From positions 119,879,001 through 119,943,000 of the forward strand of contig JAZBRS010000029.1 of assembly GCA_037176725.1 (NCBI GenBank): DNA of 64,000 nt, written 5' to 3'. The notes beneath the pieces are model-generated. The model saw nothing but the letters and a program-made list of their open reading frames with translations. It did no database searches and was not told the DNA's origin. A program made the translations under genes and the position numbers. Shown piece by piece: positions 12,601 through 24,600 of the stretch. How positions within the stretch are numbered: the stretch's first letter is position 1; each line of letters starts with the position of its first letter. Origin of the DNA: Posidonia oceanica (Eukaryota > Streptophyta > Magnoliopsida > Alismatales > Posidoniaceae).

Positions 12601-15600
12601 CAGGCCTTGTCTGACCTCTCCGCTGCGTCTAGCCCTCTCCCCTCCCTTTTCCGACAACTCCACTTTCTTCCGGTCGGCATATACCGGCTCTACAAGCCAC
12701 CGGTGGTCTGATTTTGTCACCTGGATGGTCTAATCTACCCCACCTTCGGTATCTTCTCCTCTTTTCTCTATTTTTAGTTGACAACCGATGGATGCGCAGC
12801 CCACCGATGGTTGTCGGATGTTGTTCACGGCTGCAAAGTTTGTTATCGGGTGATTAGAGGTTATGTTATGCCTGAATAATAACCAAATTAGCTTGTTCAA
12901 GGCAGTTTAGTACAGTTTTACCAATTTTCCAGTGTATTTCAGTCTGTTTTTTTTTTACCTTTCCTAAAAGAAATGGCCACCTCACAGGAAAATTTGCTCA
13001 AGGGACTTAGTGCTACCTCCATTAAGTTAGATGGCAAAAATTATTTACTATGAAAACAAGCTTTCGAGACCATCCTGGGCGCTCATTGCAAGATCCGCCA
13101 TCTTACGCACGATTTGCTGGATGTCAAGGATCTCACCTACGAGGATTGGCTAGCCGATGATTGTGCCGTGATAACATGGCTAGTCAATAGTATGGAGGAG
13201 CGGATTGCACGTAGTGTTATGATGTTAAAGCCAGCTAAGAAACTATGGGACGCCTTACATGCTACATATGGTAATGAAAAGAATATTGCTCGAATCTGTG
13301 AAATTTATGAGCATTTATTCACACATCGTTAGGAGAAGAAAACTGTTGAGGAGTTCTATAATACACTACGAACCCTACTTGATGAGTTGGAGGTATATCA
13401 ACCGTTTGTGATTGATATTTCCAAGATGAGGCAATATCGAGAGGAGTTCACAGTTGCAATCTTTCTGGCAGGTCTTCATTCAGAACCTTGCAGCACAAAT
13501 CCAAGGACAGATTCTAGGTGTAGAGACAATTCCTACACTCCAATCTACCTTTTCCAGAGTTCTACGCATCTCTACAGCTACACCTTCTACTGTGAAGGTG
13601 CCATCAGCACTTGTGTCCTCCGGTAGAGGACAAGGTGGTAGGAATGGTCGTGGCAGGAGTGATCGTGGTGGTGGACGTGACAGTAGACAATGTGACCATT
13701 GTAGACGTGGAAACCATACTTTTAACAGATGCTGGGATGAATATGGTAGACCACCACTAACACAACTTGCTTCCTCTGCTGCAACTAAGATATCGGATCA
13801 GACGACGGTAGAGCCTGTCACTGGCAAATTACGACAGATTCCTCCAGACACTAGCTCACCGGTCTACAGCCTCTGCTTTCCATGCTACGACATTAGGTAC
13901 CAATGCCATGTTAGTTACTAGTGATGATTCTTAGATCATAGACTCTGGAGTCTCCACCCACATGACAGGTACAAAGAGTCTATTTGGTCGCCTTTCACAG
14001 TTCTCTGATATACAATTTGTAGCAATTGCTAACGGTCGTACTTGTTCTGTATTGGTAAGGGAGTTGTTCATGCTTCTTCCTAGATCACCTTTGAAAATGT
14101 TTTGTATGTCCCCGAGTTTCCAATCAATTTACTTTCCATTAGTGCAATAACAAAACAACTACTTTGTTTTGTAACCTTTTTCCCTTTCCATTGTACCTTT
14201 CAGGATTTACGGATGGGAAAGAGGATTGATTTGGGCCATGAGCGTGGCAAAGGAGTGTACTTGTTGGCGCAGGATGAGATACCTCATGGACTTGCGACTG
14301 TGGCATCCACCTCAGAGTCTTCCTTTTTGTGGCATTATCGCCTTGGTCATCCATCTATAAGTAAGCTTCAGCAGGCACTTCCATGGATACCAGTTGAGTC
14401 GTGTCAATTAGGTAAGCATCACCGTGCTACCTATAGGCGCCTATCCTTGTCTCGTAATGAAAGTATTTTTTATTTAGTTCATTGTGATGTTTGGGCCAGC
14501 ACGAGTTTCCTCTGTTTTAGGGTATAGATATTATATCGTATTTGTAAACGATTTTTCCAGAGTATCTTGGGTTTATTTGTTAAAGGACAGAGTCCGAGTT
14601 CTTGATGTTATTAAACAATTCTGCAATGAAATAAAAAATCGGTTCTCTGTTGCACCTAAAGTGATTCGTACTGACAATGTCTTAGAATTTATGCAAAAGG
14701 ATTTGCAAGTCTACTTTGCGTCTCTGGGAATTATTCATCAAACCACATGTGCACATACTTCGCAACAAAATAGCATTGCAGAACGCAAACATAGGCATCT
14801 TCTTGATGTCGCTTGAACTCTCATGTTTGAGATGAAAGTTCCAAAGTATATGTGGTCCGATGTTGTCCTCACAGCTGCATATCTTGTTAATCGTATGCCT
14901 TCCACTCCCTTAGGAGGTGAAATTCCTCTTAGACAGCTCTATCCAAATAAGAAATTGTTCAACTTACCGCCTAAAGTGTTTGGGTGTACTGCATATGTAC
15001 AAAGTCTTGGCCTAGGACTTGATAAACTTAATCCTAGATCAATAAAGTGTATATTTGTTGGGTACTCACGTACTCAAAAAAGATACAGATGTTATCATCC
15101 GCCTACACGTAGATATCTTGTGTCTGCTGATGTCACTTTTTTTGAGTCAAAATCCTATTTTGAGTCCACTGAGTCCCAAGTTGAAAGTATCCCGTTACCA
15201 CCACCAGTTGCTATAAGACCACCATTGGAACATCCATTGTAGGTTTATCATCACCGACAGCAGGTGCTCCAACAACCACAGGCTGTTCTAACTCCAACTC
15301 CTGTGACTGCAAATCCATCCACTACCAGTCCAGAACTTGATACGCCTATAGCTCTTCGTAAAGGTAAAAGACACTCAACAGCACATGCTATTTCATCATT
15401 TATTTCCTATGACCACCTTACTCCTGGGTTCGCCAATTTGCACTTTCCATCACTATAAAGTCTACACCTAAAAGTCATCTCGAAGCAGTGTAGGTTCCAC
15501 ATTGAAAAGCTGCAATGGATGAAGAAATGCAGGCACTGGTGTCTCATGATACATGGGAACTGGTGAACCGTCCTCCAGGAGCTAGTGTTGTAAGTTGCAA

Positions 15601-18600
15601 ATGGATATTCATTATGAAATACAAGCCGGATGGTTCGGTGGATCGGTACAAAACGAGACTAGTTGCTCGTGGATTCACACAGGTTTATGGTGTTGATTAT
15701 GCTGAGACGTTTTCTCTAGTTGCTCGACTCAATTCCATATGCGTTCTCTTGTCACTTGCAGTTAATCAATCTTGACAGTTATGTCAGCTTAATGTAAGGA
15801 ATGTGTTTCTTTTTTATGACTTAGACGAGTAAGTTTATATAGAGCAACCACCAGGATATGTTGCTCAAGAGGAGAAACAGATCTATCGTCTCAAGAAAGC
15901 AATTTATGGATTAAAGCAAAGTCCTTGTGCATGGTTCCACAAGTTCAGTGAAGTAGTGAAGTTGTCACAGGCAATAGTTTTTCTAGATGTTCTGTGGATC
16001 ACTCTGTGTTTATCAAGAAGATAGCAGAAGGATATGTTTTTCTGGCAGTCTATGTAGATGATATACTGACATAGCTGACATTACTGAAGTCAAATAGTAT
16101 CTCACACAATATTTTGTTACAAAAGACATGAAAAAGCCCAAGTACTTCTTAGGAATTGAGTTTGCATATGCTAGGGACAGGTTAGTACTTTCACAAAGAA
16201 AATATGTGCTATAGATTAGAGTCCACCATTCTGGGATGAGGCTTCTGATTCATTTGATGATGCTAGCAAATACAGAAAATTAATAGGAAAGCTGATTTAC
16301 TTGACTGTGACTCACCTTGATATAGCCTATGCAGTTGGATTACTGAGCCAGTTCATGCATGAACCGAGACACATTCATTGGCAGGATGCTCTTCATGTTC
16401 TAGCATATGTGAAGAGTAATCCTGGCTGTGGATTGATTTTCAGGAAAAATGGTCACTAACGAGTCGAAGTATATTCAGATTCTAATTATGCTGATTATAA
16501 AAAGATAGGAAATCAACTTCTGAATACTGTACTTATGTTGGTGGAAACCTTGTCACTTGGAGAAACAATAAGCAAAATGTTGTGTCCAGATCAAGCACAA
16601 AAGCCGAATATAGATCCATAGCATAGACAGCTTGTGACTTTGTGGTATGGCTTGACTTTGTAGTAGAAACTCCTATGTCTATGTATTGTGATAATCAGAC
16701 TGCCATACACAGCCAACAATCCAAGCTTTCATGAACACACAAAACACATAGAAGTAGATTGCCATTATGTAAAAGACCTAGTACAATCTCGTGTCATTAC
16801 TATACCATATATGCAGCCCACTGAGCAGCTAACCAACATCTTCACTAAAAGACTTCGTGCAGGCGTGTTTCAGGCTATCTGTGACAAACTAGACATGGTT
16901 GATATATATACTCCAACTTGAGGGAGAGTGTAAATTATGTTATCTAATGTGACTATCGGGTATATGAATATCCGTGTAAGGGATCATTTCCTTTATATAT
17001 GTAACTTACTCTACCCTAATGAAGAAGATTATTCTCTCTAAACCTCTCTTCACAATGTATATATACATTGTCCTTATTTGAGCATTTTAAAAATAATTTT
17101 CAAAAATATGTGCTACAATTTTCAAAATCAAAATGTAATTCCCAAATTTTAATCTACATCGTCTATGAACTATAATAAGCTACAATAAGTACATGCTAAA
17201 TTCAATACCTAGGAATTTCAAAATCACTTGATTTTTAACGTACAAGCATTTTAAATAATTTCGATTATATCTGGCAGTTCAGATTTTTAATATAATAGTT
17301 AGATGTTGAGATATAAAAAGTTGTCCTTAAAAACTTAAAATAAAGACTGTCTTCATGCATGTTCTCTTATAAACCTCTTAGACGAGACTCCATCTCAGCA
17401 GTCCATCCATCCCTACTATATCTTACAAAAACAACTAAATAATGAAAGGGGGCAAATTTCTTGTTGGTGCCTACAGGCAACATGGCTGTAAGCACACTAT
17501 TTTTTAAAAAAATAAATACATAAGAGAAAAAAAAAATCGTATAGATTTATTTATTAGATATCTATAAATACATGGTGAAATTTTCATTTAAATCAACAAC
17601 TATTAACCCTTTATCTGAAGGTCTTAAAATTCAACACATTTTGCTAAACTTTGACCTTCAAATTTTAGATTAAAAATTAATAGTGAATATAACTCAGATT
17701 AGGATGATACTTTAACACATAGTAGATTATACTATAGATTAACTAACCACATAATTATATTTTATTTTAAAAAACCAAAAAATTAAAAAAAAGGTGCCTA
17801 CAGGGAAATGTCCCCGTAGGCACCTACAGGTACCTTTTTCTATACTGAAAACTACGAACCCAAAAACCATCCAAATTTCATTTAAAATTTAAAAACTAAA
17901 ACTAAAAAGGTAACTATTGAATAGCAATAACTAACTACTCACTCTCTGTCCCGTAGCTCTCTCACTCTACACTCCACCATTCTCTTTCTCTCACCCCTCT
18001 CCCTTTCTTTCTTTTACGACTCTCTCTCTTCCATCGTATGTCCCTCTCTCTCACACAACCCTCTCTCTCTCACCCTAACACATACACAAGCGTGTGACTC
18101 TCTCTCTCCCCCCTCTCACCCTCTCTCTCACTTGCTCCTCTCTCTTTCTCTCTCTCGTTTCAGGAAAATGAGCGAAGGTCGACGTAGCAAAGAGGACAAC
18201 GATGGCGCAATAAAGAGGTCAACAACAGCGATGCAACGAAGAGATCAGCAATAGTGTAGCAAGGAGGACAATAGTAACACTAATAATAACTAAATTTCAA
18301 TAATAATATTGGATGCTAATACTAAAAATAAAAAAGGACAATAGCAACACTAACACTACTAATATCTATACACAAGTGTTAGAAGAAACCGACATTAGTA
18401 TTACTTTTTATAAATTGGTATTACTATTTTACATAAAATATCAATATTAAATTTGAGTGCAAAACTATATGCACTCGTAAAGCCCCATGGCCATGTACAT
18501 TTGTTAGAATATGAGCATCCAACTCAAAACCAATTGGTAAGAATGGAGAGGTCCATCTATATATAATCATAAGTCCTGTCCTCACTTTTTCTAATGTGGG

Positions 18601-21600
18601 ACTATTCCAATACTCCCCTTCACTTGTGGCCTCTTTTAGATCCAACAAGTATTTCTTTTGGACATAGACGGATGTATGTGAACTTGGATCTGTTTAAGCC
18701 TCTTTTGGCTCTGATACCATGTTAAGATAAGAAGAGAATACTATATTATTTATAATAACAAAGGATTACTGTAACACCTGGGAATTCATTTCCTTGTAAT
18801 TATACTTGTTTAATGAATTCCTTAGCTTTGGTCGGGTGTTAGTGACCTTACGGGCTCCACTTGAGTTGTTGTGAGTCCCATCTGTGGTTTGTGTGGGTCT
18901 CCACCTGTATTGTTGTGGTGGACTCCCACTTGTGGTGGTTGGTGGGACAGATTGTGGTCTGTTTCTCTCTCTCTCTCTCCCTCTCCCTCCTTCCCTCTCT
19001 CTCTCTCCCCTTCCTCCCCACCTCCCCCTCACGTGCCACTTCCCCCTTCCCTTTTTCCTTCCCCCTCCCCTCACGCGCGATCCTCCTCCCCCTTCCCGGC
19101 TCGTGCCCTCCTCCTTCTCCCCTGGTGCCCTAGCCTCCAGCCGGCGGGCATCCCTCTTCCTCCCCCTCTCCCCACCGATCTCTCCCCCTCCTTCCTCTCC
19201 CTCCCTCTTCCTTTCCCCTTTCCTCTCTCTCCCGTCTCCTTCCTCCTCCTCTTCTTCTTCTGTTGGTGGCCGTTGGCGGCTGTAAATGGTGGCCGACGTG
19301 CGGTGGCAGCCGATGGTGCGGCGAGCGAGCTCCGAACGTCGTCCCGGTGGACGGCGTGCTCGGTTTGCGTGTAGATCGCCGGTAGACGGAGGTTGTCTCT
19401 TTGTCCCAAGGTACACGCTTCGCCTTAGGAACTTATATATTGTAGAATTTGCCTTACATACTTCCCTTGCCATGATTTGGATGTTATGTTTAAGTTTGGC
19501 AATTTTTAAGGATTTATATGCATTTAGACGAATTTAATTGGCTTCAGTAGATTTATGAGTTGAATATGGTTTTTCGCCGTTTGATGAGAGTGAATGCTCT
19601 CAAATGGCTTGAATATGGTTTTATTGTGCCTTACCATGTTTATACTATAGTAGAGGTTTGGTAATTTTTAGAGATTTATTGTGGTTTTTGGCCGAATTAT
19701 TGCCCGGATGACTTCAATGCTATTGTTATTGGTTTTCCGATGGATTCCGGTGTTTTAGGCCTCAGATTGAGACGATTGTGATATATTTGTGTTGCTCGAG
19801 CTGAGACGCTCGTTTGCATGTGTTGCGTGCCCGATTTGACGCGGATTTGATATTGTTTCATGATTTTTATAGAAAATGACTTGAATATTGGATTTCCGGC
19901 GTTTTCTTGTGTTGCGTGTTTCGGAATGCCATATTGAGTATATAGTTGCATTCCTTATTTTATTCCGAAGATTCCGGTATATGGCACGCTAGTTTTAGAG
20001 TTTGATTCGGGTGTTTTGAGTTTTAAGTCGAGTTTTAAAGGTGGCTACCTTGTCCTGATTCGGTACGATCTTTTTGGTCGGTCTGCCGATTTCTGGGGGA
20101 AATCGATACACCGGTATGATATCGGTGTTCCGTTTTGCCGTCAGATTTAGACCAAAACCTGATTTCGATCGATATTTATCGGTCTGCCGTTTTCAAGATT
20201 CGATCGGTCGACCGGTGGATTTAGTTCCACCGAAGCAGAGATTTTCGGTACGACTGATGCGATATCGATCTGCCGATCACTGTGCAGATCGATCGACCGG
20301 TAGATTTGGTTCCACCGAAACAGGAATTTTCGGTATACCAGTTGGAGTACCAGTCTGCCAATTTTAGTCTGGGATACTCTCCCGGACTTGTTTTCCAATG
20401 TGGTTTCCTCGATTGATTTTGGGACTTATTCTGCTTTAGCCCATGATATTTGATAAATGTTTTCAAAGACATTTTTGAAGAAAATATGAATGGTTTGCAA
20501 ATGATTTTGCCGAGGTTTTCAGTAGCCGAAAACCTGGGAGTTGTGTTGGCTGGACCCGGGAATGCGACGACGTTCCTAGTGTGTCGCACACTTCGCCTGG
20601 GTTGAGATTTGGGGATCGGAGTGTCGACCGTACCTAGTGGTATCGTAGCAGCGGACTCGGGAGGTATGATACTCCTGCGTAGCTGAGCGTGATACCCTAG
20701 TCGTTACGGGCACCGGGACTCGCCTTGTTTTGAGTACCGACTGAGCCTAGGGGTTGGAGCCTCTAACGGTTCGGAACACTGGTGCTAGCTAAGCCTAGGA
20801 GTTGGAGCCTTTAGTGATTCGGAACGCTGAGTTGAGATCGCCGTATATTAAGCATGCCCTGTGGTTTGTCCTGAGTGAGGACAGCTTGCCCAGTTGGGGT
20901 GAGTAGCTTCCCTGATGAGGGATTGCTTTTGAGACGTCTCTAGTGACGAGATGTCGGAACGGACACACTCCTCCACAGAGCGGGTGTCCGTGGCAGTGTA
21001 GTGAACTACAGGGGTGAGTCCCTGGCTACTGCTTGAGGCCAGATCGGTTGCTTGGCGCCCAGCAATACAATCAATTGTGGTTTTGTGCCCGTGGGGCTGT
21101 GTTTTGTTGTTGCTGGCCGTATTAAGCCTTGAGCTTTGCCTGAGTTTGGACTCTGTGAGGTTTTGCTGTGTTTGGGCCATATTAGGCCAGTTACTTTCCG
21201 CCTGTGTATGGCGTGAGTTTGTGATTTGTGTTTTGAGCCGTATTAGGCCAGATGTTTTCCCACCTGGTTGTGGCGTGTGGCTTTGGTTTTGAGCTTTGGG
21301 CCAATGGACTGTTATATTGATTGTGATTTAGTTTTGCAAGGTATTTTCACCTTGTCTTGGCCAGTGGATCGAGTGTTTTCCCAGCCTGAGGGGTTGAAAG
21401 GTTTTGAGTGATTTTGAGGTTTGGACCGGTGGACCGTGGCTTTGTGATTTATATTTCTGGAAACGTCTTTCTTCGGTTTTAGATTGTGGACTTTTGGGAA
21501 GGGTGTTTTATTGATATTATTGCTAGTTGTGGACCCAGATTTTGGGATTTACCAGTTGTGCCGTATTTGAGGTTTTCTGCCGGTTTCTCGCATGGATTTT

Positions 21601-24600
21601 GCGAGGTGTACTAAATGACGATTTCTAAGTCACTCACGTGTGCTTTGTGTGGTTTACTGGTGCAGATGATTAGCTGGTTTGAAGTATAGTACATATAGTG
21701 GGAGTCACGCAGCTGTTCACTGCAGGTTTTGACATTGATATTTGTTGTTAGCCTAGTGTTTTATTGTAATTGTTGTATTTAAATAAATTTTGAATTTGTT
21801 GGACTGTAGATTTTATTGATAGCGACTTGGGTCGTTACAGGTTTGGTATCAGAGCCCAAGTTCACTAGATTGCAGTAGCCTAGGAGTGATCAGTCTAGTG
21901 ACTCCATAGAAAATTGCATATCATGTTTGAGTCTGCACCTGTTGTTTGGCATATATTGCTGCTTATCTTATTGGCTGTGGTGCAGATTTTGTTGCTTCTC
22001 TCCCGATTCAGCATGTCTCGCCGTGGTCGCCGAAAGGATAAGCCCCTATTGACGAACCTAGCTCTCGAGAGGAGAGTGGTTGACAGGGCGTACGGACGGA
22101 GTTGCGAGGTTGGATGCGCAGGATCTCTCAGGCTTTTGGCAAGAGTGGCCCTAGTAGAGCGTCTGAGGGAGATCCGTGGCTTCGCCAGTTGAGCAAGCTC
22201 CACCCGTCGACATTCAGGGGTACTGGTACTCCTGAGGAGAGCGAGGTATGACTGCGAAGGATTGAAAAGTTATTGGATAGTTTGACGTGCCCAGAGGAGC
22301 ACTAGATGCGGTTAACTGCCTTTCAACTCGACGGCGATGCCGATGAGTGGTGGAGAGCTACCAGGCGGCTGAAGTTTTCAGATTCTATCACGGTCGAGAT
22401 CAAGTGGAAGGACTTCGAGGCTGCATTCCATAAGTACTTCTCGAGCCATGTAAGGAGCCGATTCGACCGAGAGTTCCGAGGTCTGCAACAAGACAAGATG
22501 TCTGTTGCTGAGTATGAAGTCTCTTTTGCTCGGTTGGAGAGGTTCGCCCAAGCCTTTGATTCTGAGGAAAGGCGGGCGGAGAGATTTCTGGAAGGCCTTC
22601 AACCCAACTTGAGGGTGAAGGTGATGGGCTGCTACTGTGTGACGGTAGCTGAGGTTGTCCAGATGGCTTCCCGCTTTGAAGAGGAGTATAACCAGTATGT
22701 GAGTGGTCACTCCAAGGGGAAGGCCAAGTTGCCCTTCACTTCCCGGTTTTCTATCTCTAATCCACCGAGTTCAAGTAGCATGAGTAGCCCAGGGAAGAGA
22801 AAGAAGGACAGATCGGGTGGTGGTTCTGGTGCCCGACGTAGTTTTGCTCGAGGTGGTGGTGGTGTTGACCTTACCTCCAGCGCCCGGCACAACTTTGCAG
22901 AAGTTGATAGCACCGGTCTAAGTCAGGCTGTTTTGAGTGGACAGGGTAGCGTCCAGTGTTTCCAGTGTGGCCAGGCAAGTCACTTTGCAGCACACTGCCC
23001 TCGAGCACAACAGGTGACGAATCGGAGTGGAGTGGTGTATTACAACTGCAGGAGATCGGGACATGTGCAGAGGATGTGCCCGGATCCTTCCAAGCGAGCG
23101 GGGAATGTGCTACAGCAGCCGACCCAAGGGCGTGTGTTTACTATTTCAGCTCCCGACTGTGGATCCTCTAGTAATATTGTAGAGGGTAAGTCCCCGTAGT
23201 TTCCTTTAGGTGGTGTGATCCATTATTGTTGTTGCTGTTGTGTTATTGTTGTTGTTTCTTTCCTCCTGTAATATGAACCTTGTTGTTTAATGGGGATGCT
23301 GTTGGTTGTGCTTTGGCCTTAGGTTCAAATCTTATGACAGGCCGAATGGCCAAAGTTCTGTTTGACTCAGGAGCACATTCTCTTTTGTCTCCGAGTCTTT
23401 TGCGACGGAGCTGGATGATGTACCAGCCAAGTTAGCTTTCCACCTAGAGGTAGTAACACCGCTGGGTGAGCACAGTTTGACGTGGAGATATCTACCTTCT
23501 GTCGATCTGGAGCTGAATGACCGAGAGTTCGATGCACTCTCATTCTCACGAGCATGAATGAGTATGATGTTATCTTGGGCATGGACTGGCTGAGCCAATA
23601 TTCTGCTTTGATCGACTGTGCTCGCAGGAGGATTTTCTTTGGTGCTGCTGGGACTAGTTCCTTCTTTGTGCAAAGTGTACGCCAAGGTGAGCCTAAGCTT
23701 GTAATTTCTGCTGTAAAGGCTTACAAGTCTTTGACTCGGGGTTGTGTGGGGTACCTTGCTAGTGTGATTACCTCCCCTTCTCCGAAGTCGGGTGTTCACA
23801 ACATATCTGTTGTGTGTGAATATCCCGACGTTTTCCTAGATGATTTGCCTGACATGCCACCTCACAGGGAAGTGGAATTCTTTATTGAGCTGACTCCGGG
23901 CAGTGGTGCTGTTGCGAAGAATCCTTATCGAATGACGTCAGCTAAGTTGCGAGAGCTTAAGACCCAACTGCAGGAGTTGCTAGACAAGGGATTCATCAGG
24001 CCAAGTGTGTTTCCGTGGGGAACGCCTGTCTTGTTCGTCCGTAAGAAGGATGGTTCACTCCAGTTGTATATAGACTATTGGATGTTGAATCAGCTTACAG
24101 TGAAGAACAAGTATCCCTTGCCCCGTGTGGAAGACCTGTTTGACCAGTTGTAGTCTTCCTCCGTCTTCTCGAAGATTAATCTGAGATCAGGATATCACCA
24201 GTTGAGGATCCATGATTCAGACATTCAGAAGACTGCCTTCCGGACGCGGTATGGCCATTTTGAGTTCGTGGTTATGCCTTTCGGTTTGACCAACGCCCCT
24301 GCTGCATTTATGGAATTGATAAATCGGATCTTCAGGCCGTTTTTGAACCAGTTTGTGGTGGTCTTTGTAGACGACATCTTGGTCTACTCCTCAAATGAGG
24401 CAGCTCATGCCCAACATCTGAGGAAGATACTGGATGTTCTGAGGCAGCATCAACTGTACGCCAAGTTCTCTAAATATAAGTTTTGGTTGAGAGAAGTTAT
24501 ATTCCTTGACCACCTTATCTCTGGAGACGGCGTCAGAGTTGATCCTGCCAAAGTTGAGGCTGTTAGCAATTGGCAGAGACCCAGGAGTGTGTCTGAGATT

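Larger units (their letters stand above)
12190..17054 (+). mobile_element. Complete Ty1/Copia retrotransposon, TSD ATGTA
   Basis: Two 126-bp LTRs (12190-12315, 16929-17054) differ at six positions by eye and are flanked by a perfect 5-bp duplication ATGTA (12185-12189, 17055-17059). Inside are gag with a zinc knuckle, protease, integrase, reverse transcriptase and RNase H in Copia order, then the purine tract GAGGGAGAG against the 3' LTR. I see no initiator-tRNA primer site right after the 5' LTR. Stops at 13051, 13330 and 14815 and frameshifts show it is dead. It sits in intron 5 of the PIAL-like gene, opposite to the gene's direction. Confidence 0.93.

Noticed and set aside
18766..19473. 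235-residue minus-strand open frame rich in Glu, Arg and Gly in the chromovirus LTR (and its twin at 26831-27424)
   Set aside because: It is the complement of a CT-rich tract, has no domain, and occurs in both LTRs only because they are copies.
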